NCBI GenBank assembly: GCA_963761425.1
Contig: CAVXGQ010000003.1
Coordinates: forward strand, 173,122 to 237,121
Length of the DNA stretch: 64,000 nt
Direction: 5' to 3'
From: Bog-793 sp963761425
Lineage (GTDB): Bacteria > Actinomycetota > Acidimicrobiia > Acidimicrobiales > Bog-793
Position 1 is the first letter of the stretch. The number at the start of each line of letters is the position of its first letter. Positions 62,852-64,000 of this stretch are shown in pieces. The notes under the pieces were generated by a model. That model did no database searches. It saw only the letters and a list, made by a program, of their open reading frames with translations, and had not been told where the DNA came from. A program made the translations under genes and the position numbers.

Positions 62852-63997
62852 GTGTCCTGAGTCACTGAATACTCGCGTTGATGGCGCGAGTCGCGTAGCG
62901 TTGTTCCATGGCAGGACGCGGACGTCCGAAAGCTCCCTTGGTGCTCACCGAAGAGGAGCGCGAGACGCTCGAACGGTGGGCGAGGCGCCCGAAGTCGGCG
63001 CAATCTCTGGCATTCCGCTGCCGGATCGTTCTCGCCTGTGCGCAGGGCCTCGACAACAAGGTCGTCGCCGCCAAGCTCCACACGTCCCAGCAGACCGTGT
63101 GGAAGTGGCGCAGTCGCTTCCTCGCGCGACGCCTCGACGGACTCGCAGATGATCCACGTCCCGGCGCGGTTCGCACGATCACCGACGATGTGGTCGAAGC
63201 AGTGATCGTGAAGACGCTCGAGGAGATGCCCACCGACGCAACGCACTGGTCGACCCGCTCGATGGCCAAGGACATGGGGATGAGCCAATCGGCAATCTCG
63301 AGAATTTGGCGAGCGTTCGGCCTAAAGCCCCACCTCGTCGACTCCTTCAAGTTGTCGAACGACCCGCAATTCATCGAAAAGGTGCGTGATGTCGTCGGTC
63401 TCTACATGAACCCACCGGAAGCCGCACTGGTGCTCTGTGTCGACGAGAAGACCCAAGTCCAAGCGCTCGATCGCACCGCACCTGTGTTGCCACTGCGACC
63501 AGGAGTTCCCGAACGCCAGACCCATGACTATCTGCGCCATGGCACGACAAACCTCTACGCGGCGCTCGACGTCGCATCGGGACAGGTGATCGCGGACATG
63601 ACCGATCGTCACCGTGCCGACGAGTTCCACCGGTTCTTGAACCTCATCAATCGCTCGGTTCCCGAGGACTTGGACATCCACGTGATCGTCGACAACTCCT
63701 CGACGCACAAGACGCCCGAGATCCACCGTTGGCTGGTGCGCCATCCGCGCTTCACCCTCCACTTCACGCCGACCTACTCATCGTGGATGAACTTGGTCGA
63801 GCGCTGGTTCGCCGAGCTGACCAACAAATGGCTGAGAAGAGCAACGCATCGCTCGACAAAAGAGCTCGAAGCGGCGATCAGTTCGTGGATCGACACCTGG
63901 AACGAGAACCCGAGGCCCTTCGTCTGGCACAAGACGGCCGACGAGATCTTCGAGAGCCTCGCTTCCTATTTATCAACTGTCCAGTGACTCAGGACAC
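62852..63997 (+). mobile_element. IS630-family insertion sequence, flanked by TA
   Basis: Perfect 16-base inverted repeats (GTGTCCTGAGTCACTG) form both ends, each next to TA (62850-62851 and 63998-63999), the target dinucleotide of IS630/Tc1 elements. The left TA and the final G at 64000 together rebuild CTAG, the target copy of the neighbouring IS1182 element. Confidence 0.9.
62908..63987 (+). CDS. IS630-family transposase
   Basis: A 359-residue Tc1/mariner-type transposase. Paired N-terminal helix-turn-helix regions: KVVAAKLHTSQQTVWKWRSR and ARRLDGLADDPRPG onward to MSQSAISRIWRAFGLKPH. Catalytic triad: D in LVLCVDEKTQVQAL, D in DIHVIVDNSSTHKT, E in YSSWMNLVERWFAELTNK. Not split by a frameshift, unlike many IS630 members. 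The stop codon lies inside the right inverted repeat. Intact and probably active. Confidence 0.95.
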   Translation: MAGRGRPKAPLVLTEEERETLERWARRPKSAQSLAFRCRIVLACAQGLDNKVVAAKLHTSQQTVWKWRSRFLARRLDGLADDPRPGAVRTITDDVVEAVIVKTLEEMPTDATHWSTRSMAKDMGMSQSAISRIWRAFGLKPHLVDSFKLSNDPQFIEKVRDVVGLYMNPPEAALVLCVDEKTQVQALDRTAPVLPLRPGVPERQTHDYLRHGTTNLYAALDVASGQVIADMTDRHRADEFHRFLNLINRSVPEDLDIHVIVDNSSTHKTPEIHRWLVRHPRFTLHFTPTYSSWMNLVERWFAELTNKWLRRATHRSTKELEAAISSWIDTWNENPRPFVWHKTADEIFESLASYLSTVQ

Positions 63998-64000
63998 TAG

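Overview
The window is high-GC DNA from an actinomycete-type bacterium. MiaB, SecA, RF2, FtsE and FtsX, actinobacterial-style sigma-70 factors, a cold-shock protein, frequent GTG starts and a set of starts placed 6-8 bases after a TANNNT -10 box (leaderless initiation) all point to Actinomycetota. My best guess is class Acidimicrobiia; that assignment is inference, not proof.

Bases 1 to about 21,700 are accessory and heavily decayed. They hold a RES/Xre toxin-antitoxin pair, a cysteine desulfurase next to a thiamine-binding protein, a cold-shock gene, two sigma factors, an AarF/UbiB kinase and a pair of polyol dehydrogenases. Between them lies a graveyard: a resolvase tail, a tyrosine-integrase tail beside a tRNA-Pro 3' fragment, a cupin broken by one stop codon, a frameshifted methyltransferase, a ROK kinase head joined to a methyltransferase tail, a uridine-kinase head with a nonsense codon, SDR, RluA and HxlR pieces, and remnants of IS110, IS1634-like, IS21 and other transposases. 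A 238-base stretch without a single adenine on the + strand (21062-21299) ends this part.

Bases 21,700-34,400 carry transport and surface genes: an operon of PadR regulator, ABC ATPase and FtsX-like permease, followed by a second permease whose ATPase has decayed to a fragment; a polar amino-acid uptake system (ATPase, permease, binding protein); and secreted or membrane-anchored proteins with DUF4082-like and SHOCT/DUF4352 domains.

Bases 34,600-57,130 look like stable chromosome: an acyl-CoA synthetase/GNAT fusion of the Pat/Acd type, a secreted Ig-like repeat protein with a strong terminator hairpin, a GT2 glycosyltransferase divergent from a large membrane protein, a YfhO-like membrane protein, a phosphoribosyltransferase, endonuclease IV, miaB, secA, prfB, ftsE, ftsX, a nucleotidyltransferase, a geranylgeranyl-reductase-type flavoprotein and a TIGR01777 epimerase.

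The most unusual locus is 57,946-61,088. One 813-residue soluble protein joins a complete sugar-importer-type ABC ATPase to GAF-like sensor regions and a complete histidine kinase, and overlaps by four bases an OmpR/KdpE-type response regulator. Two apparently intact insertion sequences follow: an IS1182-family element flanked by CTAG, and an IS630-family element that appears to have inserted into the right-hand CTAG copy of the first.
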